64,000 nucleotides of DNA from Diprion similis (Eukaryota > Arthropoda > Insecta > Hymenoptera > Diprionidae), in contig NC_060108.1 of NCBI RefSeq assembly GCF_021155765.1, forward strand, positions 12,187,425 to 12,251,424. The letters run 5' to 3'. Position 1 is the stretch's first letter. The number at the start of each line of letters is the position of its first letter. The position numbers and the translations under genes are program-made. Below, in pieces: positions 48,401 through 60,400 of this stretch. Under the pieces are notes generated by a model. That model was not told the origin of the DNA. It made no database searches and saw nothing but the letters and a program-made list of their open reading frames with translations.

Positions 48401-50116
48401 CAGTAACTCAGTGGCTCTATACTACCAACTTGCCAGTTTACGCAGCACCTACTTCGAACCAAGGCCTGGTCACGATAGATGCTGGTGGTTGTATCAGACT
48501 GTGGGAAACGTCGTTGATTAACACTGAGAAATCACTGGGTGAATGGAAAAAGATGGTTGGCAGCGACGGTGAATACCTACAAATCACAAAGCAGAGAGAC
48601 TCTGGGCTGGATGTGAGTGGACCGAAGCACGGAAAACTTGATGACAAAAATGAACCACATGTTGGTGGCAATACTTGGGCTGGTGGAACCGGAGGTAAGT
48701 GTTTATTCGCGATTCAGTTTTATTTTCAATTGCAGATGATGAGCTAATCATTATCTATTCGCATGTTATGAATTCTTTAGGTAGAGATACGGCTGGACTC
48801 GGTGGAAAAGGTGGCCCTTATCGCCTGGATGCTGGACATACCGTGCATCAGCTGAGTGATGAAGAGAAAAACGCAGTGCCTGAGCATGTAAAGAAGGCTG
48901 CCCGTGAAATGGGACTTAGAGCGTTCAAGCAGCGGTTGAAAGATATTCGAATGAGTGAATATGACCACAATATTTACAGTCAGTTCAGCAACGCCGTTCA
49001 TAAGGAAGTGAAAGCACTCAGGGTGATTCTGGGTAAGTTTGATTTGATGTGTAAAATACTGAAATGGAAGAGGACGTATCATGAATCGAATTATTCACTC
49101 CAATTATGGTTCTTATACAATTTTAGGAAGTCTGCAGGCAAAGAGCAATGAGCGTCAGTGGTGCAGACACCAGACGTCAGGTGAATTGGATGACACTAAA
49201 TTGATTGAAGGATTGACAGGAGAAAGGACCATATATAGACGGAGAGCTGAAAAAGAACCTGAAATTGGAGCCCCACAACTAAAGCCAAAGAGATTGAAAC
49301 TAATTGTCGACGTTTCTGGTAGTATGTACAGATTCAACAGCTACGATGGTAGACTCGACCGAGAAATGGAGGCTTGTATCATGGTCATGGAGGCCTTTGA
49401 TGGGTACGAAGGGAAATTCCAGTATGACATCATTGGACACTCTGGAGACGATTATCATATCACTTTTGTTCATCATACTCAACCACCAACAGATAATAAA
49501 CAGCGACTTGAGGTGATTAAGGTGAGTAAAATATTTTCATTTAGAGAAGATACCGTAAGGATACGAAAATAGGGCTTTATCAACATAATTTATTGTGGTT
49601 TTCTCATGTTTCAGACAATGCATGCACATTCTCAATTTTGCACGTCCGGTGATCACACGTTGGAAGCAACACAGCACGCCATATCATCCCTGGCAAAAGA
49701 GGATTCGGATGAATCCATCGTTGTCGTCTTTTCAGATGCAAATTTAGAACGATATGGCATTCGACCTGAAAGATTTTCCAAAGTTCTGACGTCTAATACT
49801 GACATAAATGCTTACGCTATTTTCATTGGTTCTTTGGGAGACCAAGCTACAAGGTTCGATTTTAGTAAAATTAACTGCAGTATGTAGAGCTGCCACTTCC
49901 GATATAATTTGTTTTCTGTTCTTTTTTTTTACTATGCTCCGGCAATATTTTTTAGACCCTTGAGATACACATTTGCATATGTACTTATGGTATATTAATT
50001 TCAGGTTGACGCAAAAGTTGCCCTCTGGCAAGGCGTTCATCTGCATGGATTTGAAGAACATACCCAAAATATTACAACAGATATTTGCTGCTTCTGTGCT
50101 GAGCACAGTCCGATAA
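29947..50116 (+). CDS. VWA8: von Willebrand factor A domain-containing protein 8 (mitochondrial AAA+ ATPase)
   Basis: Complete VWA8, a dynein/midasin-like AAA+ protein of the mitochondrial matrix side. The 19 coding exons give 1850 aa (human 1905): 29947-30058, 30590-30670, 30789-31198, 31266-31430, 41651-41809, 42408-42647, 42757-42966, 43430-43590, 43702-43984, 44410-45111, 45403-45783, 45964-46115, 46291-46720, 47405-48162, 48384-48694, 48781-49032, 49127-49521, 49615-49853, 50005-50116. The first 40 residues are Arg-rich and almost free of acidic residues, as expected for a mitochondrial presequence. AAA1 has a degenerate P-loop GGPGPKRRT (about residue 93), AAA2 a canonical GPKGCGKST (about 431), and AAA3 GNQGVGKNK (about 761) with Walker B VVDEADKA. 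The C-terminal VWA domain carries the MIDAS motif DVSGS (about 1664). Blocks such as LSRDTTEADLKQRREI and RDTAGLGGKGGPYRLDAGHT are near-identical to vertebrate VWA8. Intron 7 is GC-AG. Intron 4 is 10.2 kb and holds another ORF. Confidence 0.96.
31901..32107. mobile_element. MITE with TTTTTGGGGTCxCTGATTACGAATCTG ends
   Basis: A 207-bp segment with long inverted ends: left GGTTTTTGGGGTCACTGATT, right complementary to GGTTTTTGGGGTCGCTAATC, both continuing into ACGAATCTG. TA dinucleotides flank both ends, as in mariner-type insertions. The core carries GATCCAATATGGCGG. This end sequence looks like a family I associate with insect genomes, but that is from memory only. Confidence 0.7.
33593..33630. 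repeat. (TA)n microsatellite
   Basis: About 18 TA units in VWA8 intron 4, with one break near 33621. Confidence 0.9.
33690..34080 (+). promoter_or_regulatory. CpG-rich candidate promoter or 5' UTR of the nested ORF
   Basis: An abrupt GC- and CpG-rich block (CGCGGCCGTGATCGCG, GTCGTCGCGACGG) inside an otherwise AT-rich intron, about 1.1 kb upstream of the ATG at 35125. A promoter plus untranslated first exon joined to an exon starting near 35050 (acceptor TTTCCAG) would explain it. Candidate donors (CGCG|GTATGA, CCCG|GTAACC) cannot be ranked without RNA data. Confidence 0.35.
35125..36078 (+). CDS. Uncharacterised 317-aa protein nested in VWA8 intron 4
   Basis: A single uninterrupted 954-nt frame, much richer in GC and CpG than the AT-rich intron around it, which argues for selection on a real coding exon. 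The predicted protein is hydrophilic and rich in Ser, Arg, Pro and Glu, with no signal peptide, membrane segment or catalytic motif that I recognise. Three better-ordered patches stand out: TVWVDGVRHAILSPDDPLV near the N-terminus, LSERVLQWLDLSGR at residues 155-168, and a C-terminal block beginning QLHIFMPTLSPSEK at residue 286, followed by a likely short helix. An acceptor TTTCCAG lies about 75 bases upstream of the ATG, so there may be an untranslated first exon. An ATTAAA at 36677 could be its polyadenylation signal. It is on the same strand as its host gene, so it needs its own promoter or alternative splicing. No function is assigned. Confidence 0.68.
   Translation: MSLRMPAIWSSSERPISVRTVWVDGVRHAILSPDDPLVQSHASLRPRQRSRPTTSSSVNYRDEDYFPEVNDLRECLVKLRVVVNRNDVPSTPCSEPNLLLPKDEEQSATSDFQDPKSSRVSRGTENRKKRIDSACTVLGDPESGLRLPEIQDNSLSERVLQWLDLSGRGGDYRRNETRKSSPEVAARRRGSSAVIPKERILVQNYTLRTNAEEAGDRIKIGAANPVPRDNCRREICPPPGPEVPVVRSYFVDRLTTAARKNIEESMPVEGEAQNKQSLWSPPKKPQLHIFMPTLSPSEKILSSIESLYEQRRPGQES
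36412..36457. repeat. (CT)n microsatellite
   Basis: About 22 CT units with one interruption, 340 bases downstream of the stop codon of the nested ORF and possibly within its 3' UTR. Confidence 0.9.
39099..39546. mobile_element. Inverted-repeat DNA element in VWA8 intron 4
   Basis: A 448-bp segment whose termini match as inverted repeats over roughly 85-90 bp with mismatches. Left GGGGTGGGGTGGAAGTTCCG continues with AATTTGAAAAGCTCCG. The right end reads inversely GGGGCGGGGTTGAAATTCCG then AGTTTGAAAAGTTCCG. A second matched block, GTGGCGAAACTT, lies about 75 bp in from each end. The core has repeated TTCCGA/TCCTGAAAAA phrases. There is no transposase frame. Confidence 0.65.
42967..43429 (+). 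other. GC-AG intron 7 of VWA8
   Basis: The exon ends CTTTATCAG and the intron begins GCAAGA. The next exon starts after TTTTCTCAG with GATATGACTTC. Phase 0 is kept, and the join LYQ|DMTSRDLIQQR reproduces a conserved VWA8 stretch. No GT at or near this point would preserve it, so a GC donor is the best reading. Confidence 0.85.
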
Positions 50117-52513
50117 AATGTTTATCAGTACGTTATCATTTATAATTTATTATCTTGTTGATATGAATATACTGTACATAATGCTAACTTGTTATACCTA
50201 ACGCGTGTATACTGTACAGAAAACTGTATTTTTGCAAGGCCACGTCCGCAATAACGTATTCAACATCAATTTTGAGGTATTTCTAATACATAACGTAATC
50301 CACGCTGCCTAAAGATCCAAAAATGTCCCGAAGAAGCATGATAGTCGTTTAAACAATATCAGTCCTCGCGATGCATAGTAATTTTGACTTATCAGTTCAA
50401 TAATTTTCATCTCTTTGCGATACATATGAACAAAATAAATAAATTGAGTAATAGTGTATTCAATAAGAAATAATGGAGTGCCTGTGGTTACTTATTAGTG
50501 TAGGTACTAGTTGCAATTGTTGCTTGATACCTAAAGAAACTACTGGTTTCCTAAAAGCTCTATGATTGGATTAAACTACAAATGTGAACGTTTAACTGAA
50601 TCAATTTGAAATTCAGATTTGCAATTTCAACGTTGAATTTAATTTATCACATATATCACTTGAATTCAAATGAAACATTCTTAACGTACATATGCATTTG
50701 TAGAAAAGTGTAAAAGGACATTTTTTTAGATGCAACTAATTGAATCTCTATACTGTGTGGAAATAACGTGGAAAATGAGTATAAGTGAATGAATATAACT
50801 GATACAATATCGTTATATCACTCACGAAATAACACGAAAAGAAGGTTTGAATTTTGCGGAATGTCTTCTAGTCTTGACCATCCGTTCAATTACGTTTTAG
50901 CGACTATGTTGATGTTAAATAAAAATTTATGCATGCGTAGTTGATCTTTTAGGAGTTTCTGGCTGAAAATATCTTATTTTTCGCCTTCCCAGTGGTTTTT
51001 GTAATCAGTGCAGTAGAGCAACACTTTGGTTTTTATATGATTTTTATGTAATAGGGTCTCATGTCATGTCGTTAGATAGGTATGTAGTTTAAATATAATG
51101 TGTTGCTCCATCGTGTTTGTAAATGAAAAAAGGGTGGAAGTGCGAAATGTAAGGTGTTTTAGTCGAAACCCCGAACAAAGTCAACCTTCGGCATATAACG
51201 CATACATAAATTTTTATTAAACATCTGTACGTATGTAGTATATTATTTATTGAACTACAAAACTGTTGGTAGAATCCTGTAGAACTGATAGTCTTAGGTA
51301 GAACTGACGTTCGAGACGTTCGCGTTGCTATATGTGAACTATTTTGTTTCTTGGGTACCGTCAAAAATTCCTAATTTTCTCTAGTTCAGACTGCCCATTA
51401 CATCAATGATCTAAACTCCGGATTGATCGAAATTCCGAATAATCAGGAACTACGAATAGATCGAAGTCTATGATGACCAAAACTCCAAATGTTATCAACC
51501 TTCACATATCTATGTCGTGAGTTTCGATCACTCAATATAACAATCAGTCTGAACTTCGACAATTTAGAATTTTGACGTCTCGCTTTTGGACTGTTTTAGA
51601 AGCTTACAACGCCCCTATGACCCAAACCTTAGGTTCATTTATCAATTCGGTTGACAAAACGCAGAGTCACATTTGTTCGATGTATAAATTGACGCCTCTT
51701 ACGAAAAGTAGCATATTTCAGACTTCCTACAAAAACTAGCACGTTTAAATTATTACCGCAAGAACTAGAACGTTTCGGATATCCCAACGAAAACTATGAA
51801 AACGGACTCGCGTTTCGTGAACTTAATTAGCGAATCAATAAAATGCGAAAATTAAATGATTGGAAGAATATGCTTTTAATGGTAATACGTGGTTCTAGTT
51901 TATAACGTCTGAAACAGGACTGTTTTTACAATAATACTGGTTGACGCAGCAACCTCATTCATTTTGTGACAAAAGAACAATCAAATGTCTTTTATCTGTG
52001 ATGACTACTCGATCATTTGAAAGGGGGGTAAAACCGTCGATTTTACGCTTTGTAATACTATCATGTTTCGATTAGTGCAATAAGGGTATTCCGAACATTT
52101 GTACGGTTTGCGGTAGTCTAAATGACTTCAATACATCGTTTTTATATTTCACAGTACTTAGTCAAAGAATAATGAATCGTCGCAAACTAAAAATATCATT
52201 CGCTTAAATTCAACGAACATACTACTTTTTATAATGAAAATCAAAACATGCAACGAAAACCCGAACTAACTACTTTTCGTAAAAAATCTGAATCGAGCTA
52301 CTTTTCCTTGGCGGTATCGAAATAACAAAGTGCGCCTAGTGGCAGATGATTCTCATCGCATCACAGTACCGCGTGTTGCGATTGTCGAAGGCTCTTTCCG
52401 CTTGCTTCTCTGCAAACTCGGCAAATTCTGCAAGCTTTTTCGCTATCGCACGACTAGCGCCGCGTTGCGGGGATTGGCGGGATGCGCTGCGTTAGTCGCG
52501 CGCTGATCGTCGA
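50117..52513. other. Intergenic region between VWA8 and the Cys/His-repeat gene
   Basis: VWA8 3' flank followed by 2.4 kb of AT-rich DNA. A 13-bp inverted pair TTACGAAAAGTAG (about 51700 and 52280) encloses related AACTAGxACGTTT phrases, possibly a decayed element. From about 52430 the composition turns GC- and CpG-rich, which probably marks the promoter side of the next gene. Confidence 0.45.
50434..50439 (+). terminator. Candidate polyadenylation signal of VWA8
   Basis: AATAAA, immediately repeated as AATAAATAAAT, about 320 bases past the VWA8 stop codon. No cleavage-site evidence. Confidence 0.45.
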
Positions 52514-55500
52514 ATGGATCGGATGTGGCGACGCGTGCAGGGAGCAAAGGGGGGCGGGCGTCGCAGCGCCGCGTGTTGCGGATGCCCGTCGCAGCCGTGT
52601 CAACTGCACGTGGACCAACGCGCTAAGCGAGGCGGGGGTCGGAAATCGCGGGGCGGCCCTCGGACGATAGTCTGTGGCTGCCAGGTTCAACCCTGTCCGG
52701 TGCATCCGGTCCTGGTGAGGGTGCGGAGGACTCGACCAGCCGGCACCGCCGCCCCGCGTGAATGCGAGTGCGACTGCCCTCAGGATCGCCCTTGCCCTCA
52801 CGCCAACCGCGGATCCCTGACGACGCGGGGTGAGCATCGCAGGTAAACTTGAGTTCTAGGTGTTTCTTGGCTCTTGGCAATGACAGCTGTCAGTAAACGA
52901 AGATACCGATATTTACTCAAGTCATTTTTTGTGGAGAATTCGAGGATTCGTCGAGTGGTGTAAGGTGGACTTGAACTCAGAGTTTAGACGAGTTGAAAAA
53001 TGCTTCGAAAAATCCTCACTAATGTTAGGCGGGTCAATGACAGTGAACACGAATGGACGAACGGTGTCTATACTAGTTGATTAAAACAAATCGAAGCAAA
53101 TTACATTCGCGAGTTGTGACTGTACTATTATTATACGAGATTTCTTAAATGGTTTTTAGACAATTTTTTGGGATCTGGAAACCGAGTAAAATTAGACCAA
53201 AGAATAGCAGAGTTTAATCAATGTGAACGTTTTAATTATAGAACCTTTTGTTGAATCGTTTATATGTTTTATCTTGTGTTATTCGAAGTTGTATTGATAC
53301 ATTTCTGTTCCACGGTAGAGACGTGTTTCATTTGTCTTCACCGCCATTGGCATAAATAATATGTCTAGATATTTTATTAAATGGTTTTTGCTCATAAACC
53401 TATTAGCCAGAGTTAGTATCTAGTGAAAATTTTTCACCTTCGTTACACTAAGGCAATGAAAACAAATAATTTGATCTTGCTAGATATCCCTAAAGTTGAT
53501 ACTTTTACAAAATTACACGCAACGAACTGCGCTGCATTATCCTTAGACTTGTGAAAAATTTACATGCTTGCTTACAGACTGTTTCTCACCAGCTGCTAAA
53601 TTTCAGCTTCATTATCACACGTCGTATTCGTTCACTGATTTTTCGTTTACATTATACGCTACTCTCGTTCGTTTCGATTGCCCACTTTACTCTACAGCTG
53701 TTTCAGTTCATTCACTGCATCTTTTATTACACGCTTTAAGGATGAGAGGGTGGGAGTCTAAACATATGTTCTATCCCTACTGATTTTCGAGAGAATCCTT
53801 GCGCTAGAACTAGATCTATCCGAATTGGTGGAGAATTAACCTATTTTCTCTACAAATCTATCCAGGCTTTTGATTTTTGTTGATGTAACTTTCGACCAAT
53901 TGAAAGCTGAACATCTAAAATCTTTTATCTCTCTTCGTTCAATAATAAATCGGTCAATTTATTATGTATATACACTTCATGCATCAGATTTGTGTCAGAT
54001 TAAACGGATGATCTTACTCCAAGAAGCTTATGCGTCAATCCCTTGAAACTAATAAAGTTCGAAACGGATAATTTTGGACTTATGACGCAGACAGTATTTC
54101 GAAATTTTATAACCCAGGGTATATCTATAAATATAATAACGAATCAGTCTGCCTCTGGGTTTCCTGTCCCGTAATTATAGACGAAATTTGGAGCGAGATT
54201 TTGTTTGTAAACACTGTAACCGTTTTTTTTTTTTTGGGGATGACCTGATGATTTAAATCAGAGTTGTCGAAGAGTGGCAAATGTGTGTATATTTCCTCCA
54301 GATAATAGTTAAAATTACTCGTTTCTTCACCCTGTATCGTAATGCGAGAGGCGTATAATTTCCTTTGTCATTTCTATGGAGATAATGCATGATTTATTAT
54401 GCTACGTCTGTATAACAGACTTTAATAACGCGTGAAGCTTCTCACATGTTACAGTAAAGGAAGAATGCACGATATGCTCGTACCTAGTTAAAGTGTGGCG
54501 CATTACAGAACAAAGGAAACCTGTTTACGTGTGTGTATTTGTGTTTGAATTCTGTTCTTCGAGATTGACAACACAATAAGAAGGTCAATAACGTTCCATC
54601 TAAAGTATAATGCCGTCTTTACTGATACTGGGATCTTTTGTTTTTGAGTTACTATTGTAACATTATGTTTGTGTTATTCAATACGTCTTGAGTCTCGTGT
54701 TTCAATTTGTTTTCAAATATCGTCGGTTACCATCAACTGCAATTTTAACTCGATTAACAATCCCTAGATTTCGTGAGACATTTATTCCTTGCAACAAGTT
54801 CTTAATTAGCCGTTTGACGAATTTCTAATTAATACATGAGAATATTTTTTTCGCACAGTAATTGATTTAAAAAAAATAAAACACAATTCGAAGAATTATG
54901 TTCAATCAAAAGTAATATTTTTCTTGTAGAAAGTCTAATTATTATTGCACTACGAGATTTTTAGTGGAATTTTTTGCCTATTTCGTTGAAATGTGGATAA
55001 AAAAAAATTTATTAAATGTAAAATGCTCGTTTTTTAACAGACTTTCGAGAGAAAACTATTTGGGATTTTTTAAATCTCGATTAGGTGTTGAAAAAAGTAG
55101 TTAAAAGGCGTAACGCTGGTCGTTATTAAGAAAATGAAGCTGAAGCTAGCAGCCAAAGTTCGCAACCAAAAGTGTTGAACGTTTTGCAAATAGAAAAATG
55201 CAGTTCAAATCTCACGCTGCTATCAATTTCTTGATTCATAATTATTGTATTAAATCTGACATATTTATTTTTTTCAATGTTAAAATACCCTTAATATAAC
55301 ACGTTGACTTGTAAGTATTATCAATACCAGTCTAAAATCTGAGTATATTCACTAAATATGACTAATCATTAGCTTATCTATTTGACATAAGATTGAATAA
55401 TTTTTAGTTGCAACTGAAATTTTTTTCAAAAAATATTTTGTTAGCTAACTCGTCGTAATTAAAGTCATTATATAATACATAGAAGTATTCGTGTTAGAGT

Positions 55501-57430
55501 AACTCTGCTACAGGGGATGAAAAAATTCGATATCTTTGTTCCTCTTTGTTTGAGGTTTTTGATTGGAGTTGAACAATTAATAAAAATCCCGTGGTGCATC
55601 GCGTCAAAATTCTGAATGCACTGTGCCAGATTGCGTAGTAATTTAATATGGTAGTTAATTGGGCTGTTAATGTTCGAAGCGTAATTCGAGAAACTATTGT
55701 ACTGCATGATGGCTTCCCTGTGATTATATTTCGACATACGATCAACACGAGTCAGTGCGATTTGTAATCCTGCAGCTGTAGCACAGTCTGTGCTTATACT
55801 AATTTCGTTTCTGTATAGAAGTATAAATTTTGTTGAACTGGTGATTCGGTATATAGCTTTTCACTTTTCCTGTGTCGCCGAACGGTGTGTGAACTCCGAT
55901 TGTTAAAGTTTTTCATGTAATTATAGTTATAAGTAATGAATTATGAAAGACATTTTGCTACGGTGGAATAATTAATTCTTTAATATTGAAATATATTTTA
56001 AAATTTTGTCTTAATAACGAGTACAGAAATTTTATCAAATTAAAAATAATCTCCGGTCTCATGAAATACAACAATATGATATCCTTTTTTTTTTTTGAAG
56101 AATTATATGACATAAAAGAAAACAAAAATACAACTTTTGTCACATTTAATGATCATATTTGGTAGAGTCAATAAATCTGTTTTTCGTGTATGTGTAAGAA
56201 TTCAAAAGTCTTTCGCGATTCCTGTATTTGAATTGACGATTCGATCCTAGGACCTAGTGACCTTGTTTTATTCAGATGTCCAAAGTGCGTAACTTTTTAA
56301 AGTAATACGTACATTGGCTGAAAATCATCATCAACAATTAAAATCAATTGATCCTAGTTCTTATAAATTATAAAATATTATAAGGATTATGAGAACCAAT
56401 TATTGAATACCGAAAAATGAAAAGATGAGAGTTCAATTATTTTTGGAATATGCATGCTGCGTTCTTATACGCATGCAGAAAAAACTTCACTGCATATGAA
56501 GTAGGAAGAATAAAAGTGTCTTTTTTTTTAAGAATTTTTTTTATTTTATAAATTAAAATGCGTTCGTTAATGTAAAAAGTTTACCAAGTGATTTCCATTA
56601 ATTTTCAATAATTCCACAGCGTTCTGGGTGATTTCTACTCATGATTTTTTGTCATTCTGTAAATTTTATAAACCACAAAAAAAAAAAAGAAAAAAAAAAA
56701 AACTGCGTAAAACGCGAGGAAATCATTGTAAATCATGTTTAATTTTGAAGATCAGTTGAAACGGTATACTTGGTAACCGGAAAGTCAACGAAAAGTCTTA
56801 TGTCAAAGTAGAAATCGATATAAATTGTTCATTCGAATTCCAAGTAAATTACCACTGTTTACCTACAGGAACAGATTTTTAACATTTGATATTTGCAGAT
56901 GCGGATGCAGCGCTGAGGGATCCTGTCACCACCACGTGGCGAGTTCGGGTACGCCGCGACGCCGCGTGACGCCGACGCCGGAAGTGACGAACACTTGCTG
57001 CGATTGTCCGGATAAATCAGGGTGTCCGCATAAATCCGGAGCTTCCGATCCCGCCTGCGATTGCATAGCGATGCCGTGTTCGCACGCGGTGAAAACGCGC
57101 GGGTCTCGGGCCCCTCAGTGCGCCGATTGCGTTCCCGGAAGCCTTCAGACCTGCACCCACAAGCCGAGCAACTCCGAGGGCCGGATAAAGCGCGTCAAGT
57201 GCCGCGTGAGGCGCGCCGGTTGTGCGATGGCGAGGTGCACCGCGGAGCTTGCGATGCTTCATCTTCACTGGGAGCTTGCGACCGAATGTGCTCCCTGCAG
57301 GCCCCGCGCCCTCACTCGACGCCTCTGCCGCAGACAGCAAAGTGACAACGAACTTTATCGCAGTAACAGCTTTAAGTTTGAACGGTTCGAGAGGAGCAGG
57401 GAGGAGCATGCAACCCCCCTCAGGAAACAG
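52514..57430 (+). CDS. Cys/His-repeat protein of unknown family (two exons, probably incomplete at 3' end)
   Basis: Exon A 52514-52842 (donor GCAG|GTAAAC) joins exon B 56899-57430 (acceptor ATTTGCAG, donor ACAG|GTGAGT), giving 287 codons with phase kept. Seven units of C-x-C-x(4-5)-C-x(1-2)-H occur at about residues 22-32, 54-64, 86-96, 111-121, 144-154, 163-172 and 184-197. Examples are CGCQVQPCPVH, CDCPQDRPCPH and CDCPDKSGCPH; the last unit is looser (CADC-x7-CTH). Unit 4 starts exactly at the splice join, and splicing restores its CGC frame, which strongly supports the model. Spacers are basic and Pro/Gly-rich. After the array come scattered Cys, then a SNSFKFERFERSRE stretch. Each unit could bind a zinc ion through three Cys and one His, but this is inference. 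The true start may lie upstream: an in-frame stop at 52493 leaves 52514 as the first ATG. The final phase-0 donor implies more exons. Confidence 0.62.
52843..56898 (+). other. Intron of the Cys/His-repeat gene
   Basis: A 4-kb AT-rich intron (GTAAAC...TTTGCAG) with poly-A and poly-T runs. No other coding segment or clear repeat was found; open frames at 53551-53783 and 55468-55748 look like chance. Confidence 0.55.
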
Positions 57431-60400
57431 GTGAGTTCTTATTGACGAAGTTTGAGTTTTTGGTGTTGGAGTCTCTGCAGGAGTGCTTGATCCTTCAGGA
57501 TCGACGGCTGCTGTTTAGTTGGGAAGCAAATGGATCGTTCCAAATCGTTGATATTGATTTCGTTCATGTATCGTACCTGTTTTTTTTTTTTTTTTTTTTT
57601 TTTTTCTTTTTTATCGATTTACAATTTGAAACCGTGATTTTTTTTTATGATTTTAGAATGTTTTAGATGTTCAGGGATTTTTTGTTTTAATAAATTCATA
57701 GGAAATCGTTGGAGATCATTAGATATCGGTATAAGTTATCAGAAACTCTGAGGAATCATTGAAAATCAATGAAAATCACTTGATAAACTGAAAATCATCG
57801 AAAGCACGTCCTCAACATGTGTAGAATGGAATATTAGTTTCGAACGATTTCCATTGATTTCGCTCATGTGTCATATCTGTTTTTCATCGATTTTCAATCT
57901 TGACCGTGATTTTTTAATGATTTTAGAATGTTCTAGACGATATTCAGTGATTTTCGGTTCTGATAGAATCATAGGAAATCGTTGGAGATCATTAGATATC
58001 GATATAAGTCACCAGAAACCTTGCGGAAACATTGGAAATCAATGGAAATCACTTGGCAAACTGGAAATCATCGAAAACATACGATGAACATGTATTGAAA
58101 TCATGTTCATGAGTTCAAATCAATCAATTTTCATGAATTCAAATAATTTTATGGGACCTTCCTCGTCAGATCGTACGGAAATAGAAATTTGAATTTTTGA
58201 TTCCATCAAAATTTTTATAGATGATTCCACCTAGTGAGAAAAGCTTTCACGATTTTTTCCGTTTATGTGTTCTTGAGATATTAGTTTTTGATTTTTTTTT
58301 TTCGAAAAATCACAACTTCTTGAAAAAATTGACCAAGTGTGGTATTGTTTTTTTTTCTTTTGAAAATATTTGATTTCAACTATACTTGTAAAAAAAAATC
58401 TGATTATTATCAATTGCGGTATAATTTTTTTTTTTTTTTTAAATTCTTATAAGAAACCTCGTTTCTTTTTTTTTTCTAATTATACCGTCAAGTTTATCGT
58501 GGGATTACATCTAATTCTATTTTTTCAATTTGAAATTTTGATCTGCAGAATAAGGCTTGTGTATAAAACCAGATAGGAAGATTTCTTTAAATTTTGACTC
58601 CATCTGGAACTCGTTCATTTAATTTTACTATTTTGAAGTTGTAGTGATTAGAACTTGATTTGAACTGATTAGATTTTGGTTTTGATTGATCACATATTTT
58701 TTTTAAAATTATTTCCAGAACAATATTCCAAAAAGTCAAATAAAAATGATATCTTGAGAACGGATGAACGATTTTGAATAAAAATTGGTACCGTGAGATT
58801 CTTTACGTCGGTAATCACAACTATTTCTTCTATAAATTTACAAACAATCCGAATTCATTAAATTACCTTAAAGTATAGTATATTCTTTCCGAAATGACGA
58901 TCATTGCTTGACTGAAACTCTAGAGAAAACCGTAAGCTTCTTTAAGTTCAGGAAATACCGCTTAACCCAAATCGACGATCCACTATGAACTGTCGAGTTC
59001 TAACGATCCATTTCTAAAGCAAACTTTTTCAGCACGACTGTAGGAGTTTTGTAAAGTATCTGTGCGATGGATGCGAAGTCTTATTGTTAGTGAGACGAAC
59101 TCAACAGACGATTTTATTACAGAGCGTATTATTTTTATTATAAATATTATTTTTATAATGAAACTTTTGTTGGTATTATAAGGAACTTATGTTCAGACCT
59201 TTTATAAATTCTGGAACTACAGATCATACTCTTTAATATTTCTAATATCCTGCCTGTTTCTAAACTTTATATTTCCATATATTTCATTTCACGTGCTTTC
59301 ACTTTGTTGATTTAACAAATCCCTTCGAACGTTGTTTTCACCATTTGAGCTACCTTTGCAACGTTATTTACGTTAATCGTGAACAGTTGTTATTACAGCG
59401 AAATCTCATCAAGCTTAATCAAAACTTGAGTTGTAAAATGAAGTATGAAGATCATAGCTAAACCGAAGTACACTGGATCCCAGTCTTCAAGACCAAGTAC
59501 AACTCACGTGGAAATGTGTAACGAGAATGATGACGTGTTCTCGCAGGTCAAAGGCTTAATTAGAGACTCGTGGGTGTCGTAGATACCAGGGGATCAATGT
59601 TCGTCATCAAAGGCACGTTAACCCGTATGCCAGTAACAAAAATGGTAAATTCCGCGCATGTCCAGAGCGGACTTCGATACCCTTAGTGTTCACCCGATGC
59701 TATTCGCTGGTTCACATACCTCTCCAGTCTCCATCTATCTCGATCTCGCTATGCCACAGTTGCTTCCTAGCACGAGCTGTGCTCGTATCGGAACACCGAA
59801 AAGCCCATTCTGCATTCGTTTTTTTTATCGATAGCAATTTGTAAACGTGGTTGTCGTACAGTCCTCAATTATTTGCATCTACGAAAATCAAAGAATCTAT
59901 AGTTTTGGGTATAAAATGAAAATAAGTTTTGTATATAGTAATTAGAAAATCTAGTATTGTTGTACATATTCTTTTTTATTATGTAGGTCAGTCATAATTT
60001 AGTTTGGTTGTAATTATTGCGGTAATTTGATGCTCGTGTAACAATAAATCGATGATGGGGTTTTATTTAAATGGAAAAATTTAATAAATTACATAATCGG
60101 AAAAGTATTTAGTATTGTCAATGATAATTATGCTAAACATTTACTCGAACCAAATAGTCTAGCAACATTAAAAATATTGAAATCATTTTATATAATACTA
60201 GACTTTTCTAGTAACTTTATAAAATTAAATTTTTCTTATTGTTTAGATTTCGATTGATTACACATACATCTCTGTACCGATATTGACATGTTTCAACATT
60301 TACGAACTCTAAATCAGTTCCTCGTTACACAAAGTTGAACAACTCTAGTCGTGAAGAAATATTAAAAGAATCAGGAAATTTTTCGCCACGAATTTTATCC

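Noticed and set aside
52454..52880. Minus-strand frames of 127 and 85 codons opposite Cys/His exon A
   Set aside because: Pro/Arg/His-rich mirror of a GC-rich exon; no independent support.
56825..56898. Extension of the Cys/His exon B upstream to an in-frame ATG at 56825
   Set aside because: The stretch is AT-rich and ends in a good acceptor (ATTTGCAG). The exon A join keeps the repeat frame, so it is intron.
57017..57409. 130-codon minus-strand frame opposite the Cys/His exon B
   Set aside because: Antisense shadow of the GC-rich exon; the plus frame has the repeat units and splice sites.
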